A stretch of 31,439 nt of DNA, from positions 1 to 31,439 of the forward strand of contig JAQCEB010000007.1 of the NCBI GenBank assembly GCA_027729925.1. Direction: 5' to 3'. The notes under the pieces are model-generated. The model was not told where the DNA came from. It saw nothing but the letters and a program-made list of their open reading frames with translations, and searched no databases. Both the position numbers and the translations under genes were made by a program. The stretch comes from Actinomycetota bacterium. GTDB lineage: Bacteria > Actinomycetota > Acidimicrobiia > Actinomarinales > Actinomarinaceae. Positions 7,537 through 15,119 of the stretch are shown here, piece after piece (position 1 is the stretch's first letter; the number at the start of each line of letters is the position of its first letter).

Positions 7537-8082
7537 TTAATTCTCCCTAAATGGAAATCCCAGCGTTTGTAATAATACATATCCTTGGTTGTTATCGTTA
7601 GCTGAAGTACAAATAGTAATGTTCATACCTCGTATATCACGAACTTTATCGTATTCAACTTCTGGAAATACTAATTGTTCATTTAGTCCAAGTGAATAAT
7701 TACCATTTCCGTCAAAAGATTTTTTACTAAAGCCTCTAAAATCTCGAATTCTTGGTACAACAACTTGGACAAATCTATCGTAAAATTCCCACATTTTATC
7801 ACCACGTAAAGTTACAGAAACACCAATAGGCATTCCTTCTCTAAGCTTGAAGCCAGCAATTGACTTTTTGGCTCTTCTGATTACTGGCTTTTGACCAGAA
7901 ATTGCGGTTATTTCATCAATCATAGATTCTAATGCTCTTCCATCAGTTGCAGCTTTACCATCTCCAATGTTTATAATTATTTTTTCAAGTGTTGGTACTT
8001 GATTAATATTTTTTAAACTTAAACTTTCAAGAAGATTTAATTTAAGTTCAGAATTATATTTTTCTTTTAGCCTAGGTATCAT
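7537..8082 (-). CDS. rplE: 50S ribosomal protein L5
   Basis: L5 binds 5S rRNA in the central protuberance and contacts P-site tRNA. The 181-residue product has the signatures LEKIIINIGDGKA, GQKPVIRRAKKSIAGFKLREG, GVSVTLRG and the C-terminal VRDIRGMNITICTSANDNNQG. Length and start (MIPRLKEKY) are normal for the family. The ATG overlaps the rplX stop as ATGA. Confidence 0.98.
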   Translation of the reverse strand: MIPRLKEKYNSELKLNLLESLSLKNINQVPTLEKIIINIGDGKAATDGRALESMIDEITAISGQKPVIRRAKKSIAGFKLREGMPIGVSVTLRGDKMWEFYDRFVQVVVPRIRDFRGFSKKSFDGNGNYSLGLNEQLVFPEVEYDKVRDIRGMNITICTSANDNNQGYVLLQTLGFPFREN

Positions 8083-8381
8083 ACTTCATCACCAGTTTTT
8101 GAAAGTACTCTGTATTTTTTTCCATTTTTATCAAACTTATAACCGACTCTTCCAGCTTTCTTTTTTACAACTAGCATTACATTTGAAACGTCGATCGGAA
8201 GACTTTTATCAATGACTCCACCTTGCATAGTTTCTCCTTGAGGTTTTTGATGTTTTTTTGTAACATTCACACCTTCAACTAAAACTTTTCCTTTTTTTGG
8301 AAAAGCTTGAAGAACTTTGCCTTGTTTACCGTAATCTTTTCCTGAAATAACTTTCACTGTGTCACCTTTTTGAATTTTCAT
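8079..8381 (-). CDS. rplX: 50S ribosomal protein L24
   Basis: L24 is an assembly-initiating 50S protein that also lies near the peptide exit tunnel. The 100-residue product begins with the KOW motif MKIQKGDTVKVISGKDYGKQ and continues GKVLQAFPKKGKVLVEGVN. The length is typical. It overlaps both neighbours: TAATG with rplN upstream and ATGA with rplE downstream. Confidence 0.97.
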   Translation of the reverse strand: MKIQKGDTVKVISGKDYGKQGKVLQAFPKKGKVLVEGVNVTKKHQKPQGETMQGGVIDKSLPIDVSNVMLVVKKKAGRVGYKFDKNGKKYRVLSKTGDEV

Positions 8382-8749
8382 TACAAAACCTCTGGTGCTA
8401 AAGAAACTATACGCATAAATTTTTTCTCTCTAAGTTCGCGTCCAACAGGACCAAAAATTCTAGTACCTCTCGGTTGTTCTTGATCATTGATTATGACACA
8501 AGCATTTTCATCAAATTTTATGTAAGTTCCATCTTTTCTTCTTGTTTCTTTTTTTGTTCTAACTACAACAGCTTTTACAATTTCACCTTTTTTAATTTGC
8601 CCACCCGGAATAGCATCTTTTACTGTTGCAACAAACACATCTCCTAAGCCTGCATATCTGATTTTTGAACTACCTCTAACTTTTATGCACAAAACTTCCT
8701 TGGCACCTGAGTTATCAGCAACTTTAAGGCGAGATTCTTTTTGAATCAT
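8381..8749 (-). CDS. rplN: 50S ribosomal protein L14
   Basis: L14 forms intersubunit bridges with 16S rRNA. The 122-residue product starts MIQKESRLKVADNSGAKEV and has GDVFVATVKDAIPGG, the VVVRTKKETRRKDGTYIKFDE segment and the C-terminal PRGTRIFGPVGRELREKKF signature. Highly conserved, of standard length. The ATG overlaps the rpsQ stop as ATGA. Confidence 0.98.
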   Translation of the reverse strand: MIQKESRLKVADNSGAKEVLCIKVRGSSKIRYAGLGDVFVATVKDAIPGGQIKKGEIVKAVVVRTKKETRRKDGTYIKFDENACVIINDQEQPRGTRIFGPVGRELREKKFMRIVSLAPEVL

Positions 8750-9009
8750 CTTGCTCTCTCCACTATTTCAGTAACTCTCCATCTTTTAGACTTAGAATAT
8801 GGTTTTGTTTCCATGATTTTTACTGTATCTCCAACTTTTGCATCAAATGTATCATCATGTGCATGAAGTTTTCTTGTTTTTTTAACAATTTTCAAATATT
8901 TTGGATGAGGAAACTGTAGTTCGATAGCAACTGTAACAGTTTTTTCTCTTTTATCGGAAACAACAATTCCAGTTCGTGTTTTCCTAGAGCTTCTATCTAA
9001 TTCACTCAT
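8746..9009 (-). CDS. rpsQ: 30S ribosomal protein S17
   Basis: S17 is a primary 16S rRNA-binding OB-fold protein. The 87-residue product has the family segment RKTRTGIVVSDKREKTVTVA, followed by HPKYLKIVKKTRKLHAHDD and the C-terminal PYSKSKRWRVTEIVERAR. The ATG at 9009 lies 8 bases inside the end of rpmC, and the stop overlaps the rplN start as ATGA. Confidence 0.97.
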   Translation of the reverse strand: MSELDRSSRKTRTGIVVSDKREKTVTVAIELQFPHPKYLKIVKKTRKLHAHDDTFDAKVGDTVKIMETKPYSKSKRWRVTEIVERAR

Positions 9010-9220
9010 TATTTTCTTCCTTACTGTTAGATTGATTAATTTTTTCTGTTAAAACTGTATTGGCTTGAGCAATTTGTTTCTTAATTTTTTTAAATATAGT
9101 TGTGTCTTCAATTTGACTAGTAGCTAATGAAAACCTTGCATCCATTAATTCCTTTTTTAGATCACCAATTTTTGCATTTAATTCAACTACTGAAAGTTCC
9201 CTTAAGTCATTAACACTCAT
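9002..9220 (-). CDS. rpmC: 50S ribosomal protein L29
   Basis: L29 lies at the peptide exit tunnel and is part of the docking site for trigger factor and SRP. The 72-residue product starts MSVNDLRELSVVELNAKIGD and continues LKKELMDARFSLATSQIEDT, a standard L29 helical hairpin. A short acidic tail (NSKEENNE) follows. The ATG overlaps the rplP stop as ATGA and the 3' end overlaps rpsQ by 8 bases. Confidence 0.95.
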   Translation of the reverse strand: MSVNDLRELSVVELNAKIGDLKKELMDARFSLATSQIEDTTIFKKIKKQIAQANTVLTEKINQSNSKEENNE

Positions 9221-9630
9221 AAGTTATCCCTCATTACGAACTTTGTTTTCATTGGCAGTTTGTGTCCAGCTTTTCTCATTGCTTCTTTTGCAACATCTTC
9301 AGAAACACCTGAAACTTCAAATAATACTCTTCCCGGTTTCACAACAGCAACATAATATTCAACATTACCTTTTCCAGAACCCATTCTGACCTCAGCAGGT
9401 TTCTTAGTAACTGGTTTGTGAGGGAAAATATTTATCCAAACTTTACCACCCCTCTTCATAGTTCTTGTGATTGTAATTCTTGCGGCTTCTATTTGACGAG
9501 CGGTTACATAAGACGTTTCAACTGCTTGAAGTCCATAATCACCAAAAGCTACAGAAGTACCACCTTTAGAGTTACCTTTTCTTCTTCCTCTAAATGACTT
9601 TCTGTATTTTGTTTTTTTAGGCATCAACAT
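9217..9630 (-). CDS. rplP: 50S ribosomal protein L16
   Basis: L16 is near the A-site tRNA elbow and is needed for late 50S maturation. The 137-residue product has the canonical N terminus MLMPKKTKYRKSFRGRRKG and the signatures ARITITRTMKRGGKVWINIF and EVRMGSGKGNVEYYVAVVKP. It starts 3 bases after the rpsC stop, and its own stop overlaps the rpmC ATG as ATGA. Confidence 0.98.
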   Translation of the reverse strand: MLMPKKTKYRKSFRGRRKGNSKGGTSVAFGDYGLQAVETSYVTARQIEAARITITRTMKRGGKVWINIFPHKPVTKKPAEVRMGSGKGNVEYYVAVVKPGRVLFEVSGVSEDVAKEAMRKAGHKLPMKTKFVMRDNL

Positions 9631-9633
9631 AAT

Positions 9634-10548
9634 TTACTCTTCTTCTAAAATCAACTTTTCATTTAAAAGCTGTTTTTCTTCTTCAAATTTTGCTTGTGCT
9701 TGGGTTTTAGTAAGTTTCTTACCCCCACCAGCTTCAATAATTTTTGATTTTTTATCATCTCCAGCTTTTTTACCACCACCAGCTTCAAGAATTCTAGGTT
9801 CTTTTTTTTCTCCTACAGCTGCTTCAGCTCTTGATTTGACTGATTTAACTCTTCCAGATGGTCCTCCACTTGCTAGATTTGCTTCAGCAGAAATTTTTTC
9901 CTGTCTTAATTTTTTAGAATTTACAACATCGCCTTTGTAAACCCAAACTTTTACACCAATGGCACCGACGGTAGTATGTGCTGTGGCTCTTCCAAAATCG
10001 ATATCAGCTCTTAAGGTATGTAATGGCACTCTTCCCTCTCTGTACCATTCTCTTCTTCCCATCTCAGCTCCACCTAGTCTTCCTGAGCACTCAACTCTAA
10101 CACCCTCAGCACCAGATTTTAAAGCCGCTGCAACTGCTCTTTTCATAGCTCTTCTGAAAGCTACTCTGTTTTCAAGTTGGTCAGCAATTCCTCTTGATAG
10201 TAATTGCGCATCTAATTCTGCATCTCTAATTTCAATTATGTTAAGCTTTACAGGTTGTTTAGAAAGTTCTTCAATTCCTTTTCTAAGCCTATCTGCTTCC
10301 ACACCTTTTCTACCAATAACAACACCTGGTCTAGCAGTATGAATATCAACTGTTAAAGTACCACCTTTATCTCTTCTCTCAATATCTATTCTTGAAACGG
10401 CTGCTTTAGGAAGTTGATTAGATAAAAAGTTTCTGATTTTATAATCTTGGTTTACTAGTTCTTTATAATCTTTTCCATTAAACCAACGTGATTTCCAATC
10501 GTTTACAATACCGATTCTGAAAGCGTAAGGATGTGTCTTCTGGCCCAT
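9634..10548 (-). CDS. rpsC: 30S ribosomal protein S3 with extended C terminus
   Basis: S3 lines the mRNA entry channel. The 304-residue product has the KH domain (residues about 40-115, VSRIDIERRDKGG and GVVIGRKGVEADRLRK) and the S3 C-terminal domain ending near residue 212 (TTVGAIGVKVWVYKG). It continues about 90 residues further than the folded core, longer than most bacterial S3 proteins. The tail is lysine-rich and contains two near-identical nonapeptides, ILEAGGGKK at 253-261 and IIEAGGGKK at 270-278, then an acidic helix-prone end. The start overlaps the rplV stop as TAATG. Confidence 0.97.
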   Translation of the reverse strand: MGQKTHPYAFRIGIVNDWKSRWFNGKDYKELVNQDYKIRNFLSNQLPKAAVSRIDIERRDKGGTLTVDIHTARPGVVIGRKGVEADRLRKGIEELSKQPVKLNIIEIRDAELDAQLLSRGIADQLENRVAFRRAMKRAVAAALKSGAEGVRVECSGRLGGAEMGRREWYREGRVPLHTLRADIDFGRATAHTTVGAIGVKVWVYKGDVVNSKKLRQEKISAEANLASGGPSGRVKSVKSRAEAAVGEKKEPRILEAGGGKKAGDDKKSKIIEAGGGKKLTKTQAQAKFEEEKQLLNEKLILEEE

Positions 10549-10895
10549 TATTCTGTTTTACTTTCTAGTTCAATTAATACATGTGAAGTTCTTTTATTAA
10601 TTCTTCCTGCCCTACCTCTAGCTCTAGGTCTAAACCTCTTTAGTGTTGGGCCTTCATCTGCAATAGCTTTGGAAATGAATAAATTAGAAGCATCTAAACT
10701 GTGATTTGCACTAGCGTTTGCTATAGCGCTTTCTAAAACTTGCTTAATTTCAATCGCAGCTTTTCTTTTAGTAAAGGTTAAAATATTGAGAGCTTCTTGA
10801 ACATCACACCCCCTAATTAAATTTAGAACCAATCTCATCTTATAAGGAGATTGTCTAATATAATTACCTTTAGCTGTTACAGTTGTAGTTTCCAT
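10548..10895 (-). CDS. rplV: 50S ribosomal protein L22
   Basis: L22 reaches into the peptide exit tunnel with a long beta hairpin. The 115-residue product shows RQSPYKMRLVLNLIRG, the ANASANHSLDASNLF segment and the hairpin signature DEGPTLKRFRPRARGRAGRI followed by KRTSHVLIELE. Length is standard. It overlaps rpsS upstream and rpsC downstream, both as TAATG. Confidence 0.98.
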   Translation of the reverse strand: METTTVTAKGNYIRQSPYKMRLVLNLIRGCDVQEALNILTFTKRKAAIEIKQVLESAIANASANHSLDASNLFISKAIADEGPTLKRFRPRARGRAGRINKRTSHVLIELESKTE

Positions 10896-11158
10896 TATTT
10901 CTGTCCCGGATGTCCTTTAAAAGTTCTTGTTGGTGAAAATTCACCTAATTTATGTCCAACCATAGCTTCGGTTACAAAAACAGGTAAGTGTTGCCTCCCA
11001 TTGTGAACTGCGATAGTTAAACCAACCATTTCAGGAACAATTGTTGATCTTCTGCTCCAAGTTTTAATAACACCCTTGTTCCCAACATTTTGCGCTTTTT
11101 CAACTTTTTTTAATAAATGCTCATCAACAAATGGCCCTTTTCTTAAACTTCTTGCCAT
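10895..11158 (-). CDS. rpsS: 30S ribosomal protein S19
   Basis: S19 pairs with S13 in the 30S head. The 87-residue product starts MARSLRKGPFVDEHLLKKVE and has the TWSRRSTIVPEMVGLTIAVH and HKLGEFSPTRTFKGH signatures. It stops soon after TRTFKGHPGQK, so the basic C-terminal tail seen in many homologues (about 92-93 residues) is trimmed. It starts 2 bases after rplB and its stop overlaps the rplV ATG. Confidence 0.97.
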   Translation of the reverse strand: MARSLRKGPFVDEHLLKKVEKAQNVGNKGVIKTWSRRSTIVPEMVGLTIAVHNGRQHLPVFVTEAMVGHKLGEFSPTRTFKGHPGQK

Positions 11159-11160
11159 AT

Positions 11161-11994
11161 CTATCCTCTACCTTTTTGAGATCTTCTTCTTACAATATTT
11201 TTATTACTGTATTTATTTTTATTACGAGTTTTAGCCTCAGGCTTACCCCAAGGACTGACGGGATTCCTACCACCAGATGTTTTACCCTCTCCTCCACCTA
11301 ATGGATGATCTACAGGGTTCATTGCAACACCTCTAGTTTGTGGTCTAACACCTTTCCATCTATTTCGTCCAGCTTTTCCAAGCTTTGTTAGTTCAGCTTC
11401 TGCGTTTCCAACACTTCCAACAGTTGCTCTGCAATCCATTGGCACCGTACGCATCTCACCTGAAGGAAGTCTTAAAAGAGCCATATCGCTTTCTTTTGAC
11501 ATTAATTGGACGGATGATCCAGCAGACCTAGCCATTTTTGCTCCACCTCCTGGTCTTAGCTCTACCGCATGAACAAATGTACCAGCTGGAATATTTCTCA
11601 AAGGTAAACAATTTCCATCTCTAATATCTGCTTTAGAACCTGATTCAACAATTGAGTCAACATTTACTCCATCTGGTGCAATGATATAAGCTTTTTCACC
11701 ATCAACATAATGTAAAAGTGCAATTCTAGCATTTCTATTTGGGTCATATTCTATACCAGCTACTCTTGCTGGAATACCATCTTTTGTTCTCTTAAAGTCA
11801 ATAATTCTGTATTTTTGTTTATGACCGCCGCCTTTGTGTCTTGAAGTAATTCTTCCTTTGTTATTTCTACCACCAGAAGATTTTTTTGTATCTAATAATG
11901 ATTTTTCAGGCTTTTTCTTGGTAATTTCTTTAAAGTCAGCTGTTACTTGACCTCTCATTCCCGGTGTGACTGGTCTAATCTTTTTTTGTCCCAT
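11161..11994 (-). CDS. rplB: 50S ribosomal protein L2
   Basis: L2 lies close to the peptidyl-transferase centre and is needed for subunit joining. The 277-residue product has the RNA-binding domain (GRNNKGRITSRHKGGGHKQ, then YRIIDFKR) and the C-terminal signature GVAMNPVDHPLGGGEGKTSG with the conserved His that contacts the active-site region. It ends in a basic tail (NKNIVRRRSQKGRG). It follows rplW by 2 bases. Confidence 0.98.
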   Translation of the reverse strand: MGQKKIRPVTPGMRGQVTADFKEITKKKPEKSLLDTKKSSGGRNNKGRITSRHKGGGHKQKYRIIDFKRTKDGIPARVAGIEYDPNRNARIALLHYVDGEKAYIIAPDGVNVDSIVESGSKADIRDGNCLPLRNIPAGTFVHAVELRPGGGAKMARSAGSSVQLMSKESDMALLRLPSGEMRTVPMDCRATVGSVGNAEAELTKLGKAGRNRWKGVRPQTRGVAMNPVDHPLGGGEGKTSGGRNPVSPWGKPEAKTRNKNKYSNKNIVRRRSQKGRG

Positions 11995-11996
11995 AC

Positions 11997-12284
11997 CTAA
12001 ACTCCGAAAGCCTCAATTGTGTCACCTTTAGCTAAAGTAACAATTGCAATTTTTTTTGTGCTTTGCTGTCCGAAAACATAACCAAATCTTCTTTTTTTAC
12101 CCTGACGATACATAGTATTAACCTTAAGAACGTTTACATCAAACAAATTTTCAACAGCTATTTTTATCTCTGGTTTTTTAGCATTAGGATGCACAAAAAA
12201 AGTATAAGAATTGGATCCTGAAATCCTATCATATGATTTTTCAGATATAACTGGTGCTATTAGAACATCTTCTAAATATTTCAT
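11997..12284 (-). CDS. rplW: 50S ribosomal protein L23
   Basis: L23 is the main chaperone and SRP docking protein at the peptide tunnel exit. The 95-residue product begins MKYLEDVLIAPVISEKSYDR and has YTFFVHPNAKKPEIKIAVEN and the VLKVNTMYRQGKKRRFGY loop. The longest frame starts at TTG 12299, but ATG 12284 overlaps the rplD stop as ATGA, has GGAG 7 bases upstream and gives the family N terminus, so it is chosen. Confidence 0.95.
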   Translation of the reverse strand: MKYLEDVLIAPVISEKSYDRISGSNSYTFFVHPNAKKPEIKIAVENLFDVNVLKVNTMYRQGKKRRFGYVFGQQSTKKIAIVTLAKGDTIEAFGV

Positions 12285-12904
12285 GCATTTTCTCCACAAT
12301 ACTTCTCAAAAGCATTCACTGAAAACAATAAATCATCTGTAGAAATTACATCTATGGCAGCTAACTTTTCAACAGAAACTAATTTAGAATTTTTTAAATT
12401 TTTAAATGATTTAAATAATACTTCATCTCCTTCTGAATATACGAAAGTAAAAGATCTGTTAACATTCACATTTTTTAAAACTTTGTTTGCGTTTTTAGTT
12501 GATGGCTTTTCAACTCCGGTACCGTCTACTACAAAAACACTTCCTTCAGAAATTCTTTGGCTAACAGACATATCTAAAGCTTTCTTTTTCATTTTTTTTG
12601 GAGTTCTATCTTTATATACTCTTGTGCCAGGTCCATGTGCTATACCACCGCCAATAAATGAAGGGGCTCTTAATGAACCTTGTCTAGCTCTACCAGTACC
12701 TTTTTGTGCCCATGGTTTTGCTCCAGTACCTGAGACCTGAGCTCTTGTTTTAACAGATGCAGTATTATTTCTATGATTAGTTCTACTGCCTTTTACAACT
12801 TGATGAATTAATCCGATATTTATTTCTTCTGACTGTAAAAATGTATATTGTTTTTTTGAAACTTTATTTTCTGAAAAATTTATAGTATCAACTTTTACTG
12901 TCAT
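12281..12904 (-). CDS. rplD: 50S ribosomal protein L4
   Basis: L4 lines the narrow part of the exit tunnel; in E. coli it is the autogenous repressor of the S10 operon, though no such leader is visible here. The 207-residue product contains the tunnel-loop signature TRAQVSGTGAKPWAQKGTGR, then ARQGSLRAPSFIGGG and AHGPGTRVYKDR. The start MTVKVDTINF overlaps the rplC stop as ATGA. Confidence 0.97.
   Translation of the reverse strand: MTVKVDTINFSENKVSKKQYTFLQSEEINIGLIHQVVKGSRTNHRNNTASVKTRAQVSGTGAKPWAQKGTGRARQGSLRAPSFIGGGIAHGPGTRVYKDRTPKKMKKKALDMSVSQRISEGSVFVVDGTGVEKPSTKNANKVLKNVNVNRSFTFVYSEGDEVLFKSFKNLKNSKLVSVEKLAAIDVISTDDLLFSVNAFEKYCGENA
12292..12295 (-). promoter_or_regulatory. Shine-Dalgarno that fixes the rplW start
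   Basis: GGAG on the minus strand, 7 bases upstream of the rplW ATG at 12284 and inside the 3' end of rplD. It overlaps the frame of the alternative TTG start at 12299, which would lie upstream of it. Confidence 0.7.
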
Positions 12905-13533
12905 TTTTTCACCTTTATAGCTGATTGAATTTTAACTATGTTGCCTTTACTCCCAGGAACAGAACCGTTAACCAAAATGTAATTTTCTTCTTCATTTAAA
13001 CCTACAACAGTAACTGACTGAACTGTTCTTTTGTTTTTTCCCATTCGTCCTGGCATTTTTTGACCTTTGAATACATGGCCAGGAAATGTAGCATTACCTA
13101 TTGATCCACCACCTCTGTGCACTTTATGAACACCATGACTTGCACCTTGACCTGAGTGATTATGACGTTTCATAACACCTGCAAAACCTTTACCCCTAGA
13201 AATACCTGTAATATCTACTTTTTGACCTATTTCAAAAAAATCTTTAACATTTAAAACAGATCCTGGTTTATATTTAAAATCTTCATTAATTTGTACTTCC
13301 ATAATTATTTCACCAGGTTCAGTGTTATATTTTTTGAAATGTTGTTCTAATGGTCTAGTTGGATTTTTTTTACTACCTATTGTTAATTGCGCAGAAGTGT
13401 AACCATCAATCTTATTTTTTTTAATTTGCACAACCCTACAATCTCCAATACTTAAAACTGTTACACCTAGTGCATTAGAGTTCTCATCAAAAATTTGTGT
13501 CATTCCAATTTTTTTTGCAATTAATGAGCTCAT
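12901..13533 (-). CDS. rplC: 50S ribosomal protein L3
   Basis: L3 is an early assembly protein whose loop approaches the peptidyl-transferase centre. The 210-residue product has the N-terminal IAKKIGMTQIFDE, the central GISRGKGFAGVMKRHNHSGQ signature, then GSIGNATFPGHVFKGQKMPG and GRMGKNKRTVQ. It starts by ATGA overlap with rpsJ and ends by ATGA overlap with rplD. Confidence 0.98.
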   Translation of the reverse strand: MSSLIAKKIGMTQIFDENSNALGVTVLSIGDCRVVQIKKNKIDGYTSAQLTIGSKKNPTRPLEQHFKKYNTEPGEIIMEVQINEDFKYKPGSVLNVKDFFEIGQKVDITGISRGKGFAGVMKRHNHSGQGASHGVHKVHRGGGSIGNATFPGHVFKGQKMPGRMGKNKRTVQSVTVVGLNEEENYILVNGSVPGSKGNIVKIQSAIKVKK

Positions 13534-13841
13534 AATTTTATTTCCACCTCAACACCTGCAGGTAAGTCTAGCCTCATTAAAGAGTCAACGGTTTTTGGTG
13601 TTGGTTCAACGATATCAATCAATCTTTTATGAATTCGCATTTCAAAATGTTCTCTGGATTTTTTATCAACATGAGGTGATCTGATAACACAGTACCTATG
13701 TATTTGAGTTGGTAAAGGAATAGGACCTTTCACCTTAGCCTGTGTTTTTAAAACAGTTTCAGCAATTTTTCGCGCAGACTCATCAACAACATAGTTGTCG
13801 TAAGCTTTTAGTTTTATTCTAATCTGCTGCTTTTTTGCCAT
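13530..13841 (-). CDS. rpsJ: 30S ribosomal protein S10
   Basis: S10 is in the 30S head and in many bacteria also acts as NusE, the partner of NusB and NusG in antitermination. The 103-residue product has the signatures RIKLKAYDNYVVDESARKI, GPIPLPTQIHRYCVIRSPHV and SREHFEMRIHKRLIDI. GAGG lies 6 bases before the ATG and directly follows the T-tract of the upstream terminator. It opens the S10-spc-alpha run of genes. Confidence 0.98.
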   Translation of the reverse strand: MAKKQQIRIKLKAYDNYVVDESARKIAETVLKTQAKVKGPIPLPTQIHRYCVIRSPHVDKKSREHFEMRIHKRLIDIVEPTPKTVDSLMRLDLPAGVEVEIKL

Positions 13842-13848
13842 TTTTTCC

Positions 13849-13886
13849 TCAAAAAAAACCGGGAGTATAAAGTCTACTCCCGGTTA
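13849..13886 (-). terminator. Intrinsic terminator between tuf and rpsJ
   Basis: On the minus strand an 11-base-pair perfect stem (AACCGGGAGTA paired with TACTCCCGGTT, arms at 13875-13885 and 13857-13867) has a 7-base loop and is followed at once by eight T. It begins 8 bases after the tuf stop. The G+C-rich stem stands out in this A+T-rich sequence. The terminator ends immediately before the rpsJ ribosome binding site, so rpsJ transcription must come from read-through or from a promoter inside tuf. Confidence 0.9.
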
Positions 13887-13893
13887 ATTTTTA

Positions 13894-15078
13894 TTACTCA
13901 ATAACTTTTGTTACTTGTCCTGCTCCAACTGTTCTGCCACCTTCTCTGATAGCAAATTTTACACCCTCTTCCATTGCGATTGGTGCAATTAATTCAACAG
14001 TAATTGGTACGTTATCTCCAGGCATTACCATTTCAGTTCCTTCTGCGAGACTTACTTCACCAGTTACATCAGTTGTTCTAAAGTAAAACTGCGGTCTATA
14101 TCCTTTGAAAAATGGGTTATGTCTACCACCTTCTTCTTTAGTCAATACATAGACTTCAGCTTCAAATTTTGTATGAGGAGTTATAGATCCAGGTTTAGCA
14201 ATAACTTGCCCTCTTTCTACATCTTCCTTATCAACGCCACGTAACAATAATCCGACATTGTCGCCAGCTCTACCTTCGTCAAGAAGTTTTCTAAACATTT
14301 CAACTCCAGTACAAACTGATTTAGAAGTTGCTTTAATTCCAACAATTTCTACTTCATCATTAACGTTTACGATACCTTGTTCAATTCTTCCGGTTACAAC
14401 AGTACCTCTACCAGTAATTGAAAAAACATCTTCTACTGGCATCAAGAATGGCTTATCAACAATTCTTGTTGGCTCTTCTATGTATCCATCTACTGCTTCC
14501 ATTAGTTCAAGAACAGACTTAATACCATCTTCTTTGCCTTCAAGAGCTGCTAAAGCTGAACCTTTTACTACTGGAACATCGTCACCAGGAAAATCATATT
14601 GATTTAAAAGTTCTCTGACTTCCATTTCTACTAAATCTAGTAACTCAGGATCGTCTACTTGATCTACTTTGTTTAAGAAAACAGCTATTGCTGGTACACC
14701 AACTTGTCTTGCTAACAACACATGTTCTCTTGTTTGAGGCATTGGTCCGTCTGCTGCAGACACTACTAATATAGCTCCATCTACCTGAGCAGCTCCAGTA
14801 ATCATATTTTTTACATAATCTGCGTGTCCTGGCATATCTACGTGAGCATAATGTCTGTTTGCAGTTTCATACTCAACGTGAGCTATCTGGATTGTAATTC
14901 CTCTTTCTCTTTCTTCTGGTGCTTTATCGATATCTTCAAAAGCTGTAGCTTTTCCTCCAGTGGCATCAGCTAAAACCTTAGTTATAGCGGCCGTCAATGT
15001 GGTTTTACCATGGTCAATGTGTCCCATTGTACCAATGTTCACATGAGGCTTACTACGGTCAAATTTTTCTTTTGACAT
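13894..15078 (-). CDS. tuf: Elongation factor Tu
   Basis: EF-Tu delivers aminoacyl-tRNA to the ribosome using GTP. The 394-residue product has G1 GHIDHGKTT (19-27), switch I RGITI (59-63), G3 DMPGH (81-85) and G4 NKVD (136-139), then beta-barrel domains 2 and 3 (GRGTVVTGRIEQG, KGYRPQFYFRTTDVTG). A Met stands at position 82 where DCPGH is common. The ATG at 15078 has GGAG upstream. It follows fusA by 41 bases and is followed by a terminator. Confidence 0.98.
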   Translation of the reverse strand: MSKEKFDRSKPHVNIGTMGHIDHGKTTLTAAITKVLADATGGKATAFEDIDKAPEERERGITIQIAHVEYETANRHYAHVDMPGHADYVKNMITGAAQVDGAILVVSAADGPMPQTREHVLLARQVGVPAIAVFLNKVDQVDDPELLDLVEMEVRELLNQYDFPGDDVPVVKGSALAALEGKEDGIKSVLELMEAVDGYIEEPTRIVDKPFLMPVEDVFSITGRGTVVTGRIEQGIVNVNDEVEIVGIKATSKSVCTGVEMFRKLLDEGRAGDNVGLLLRGVDKEDVERGQVIAKPGSITPHTKFEAEVYVLTKEEGGRHNPFFKGYRPQFYFRTTDVTGEVSLAEGTEMVMPGDNVPITVELIAPIAMEEGVKFAIREGGRTVGAGQVTKVIE

Positions 15079-15119
15079 ATTTATTTCTCCTTTTTTTTAA
15101 AATCTAAATCTGTAAAGAT

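Noticed and set aside
9959..10342. A 127-codon plus-strand open frame opposite rpsC
   Set aside because: It lies entirely antisense to a conserved gene, is rich in serine, proline and leucine as expected from the reverse of lysine- and glycine-rich codons, and has no recognisable domain.
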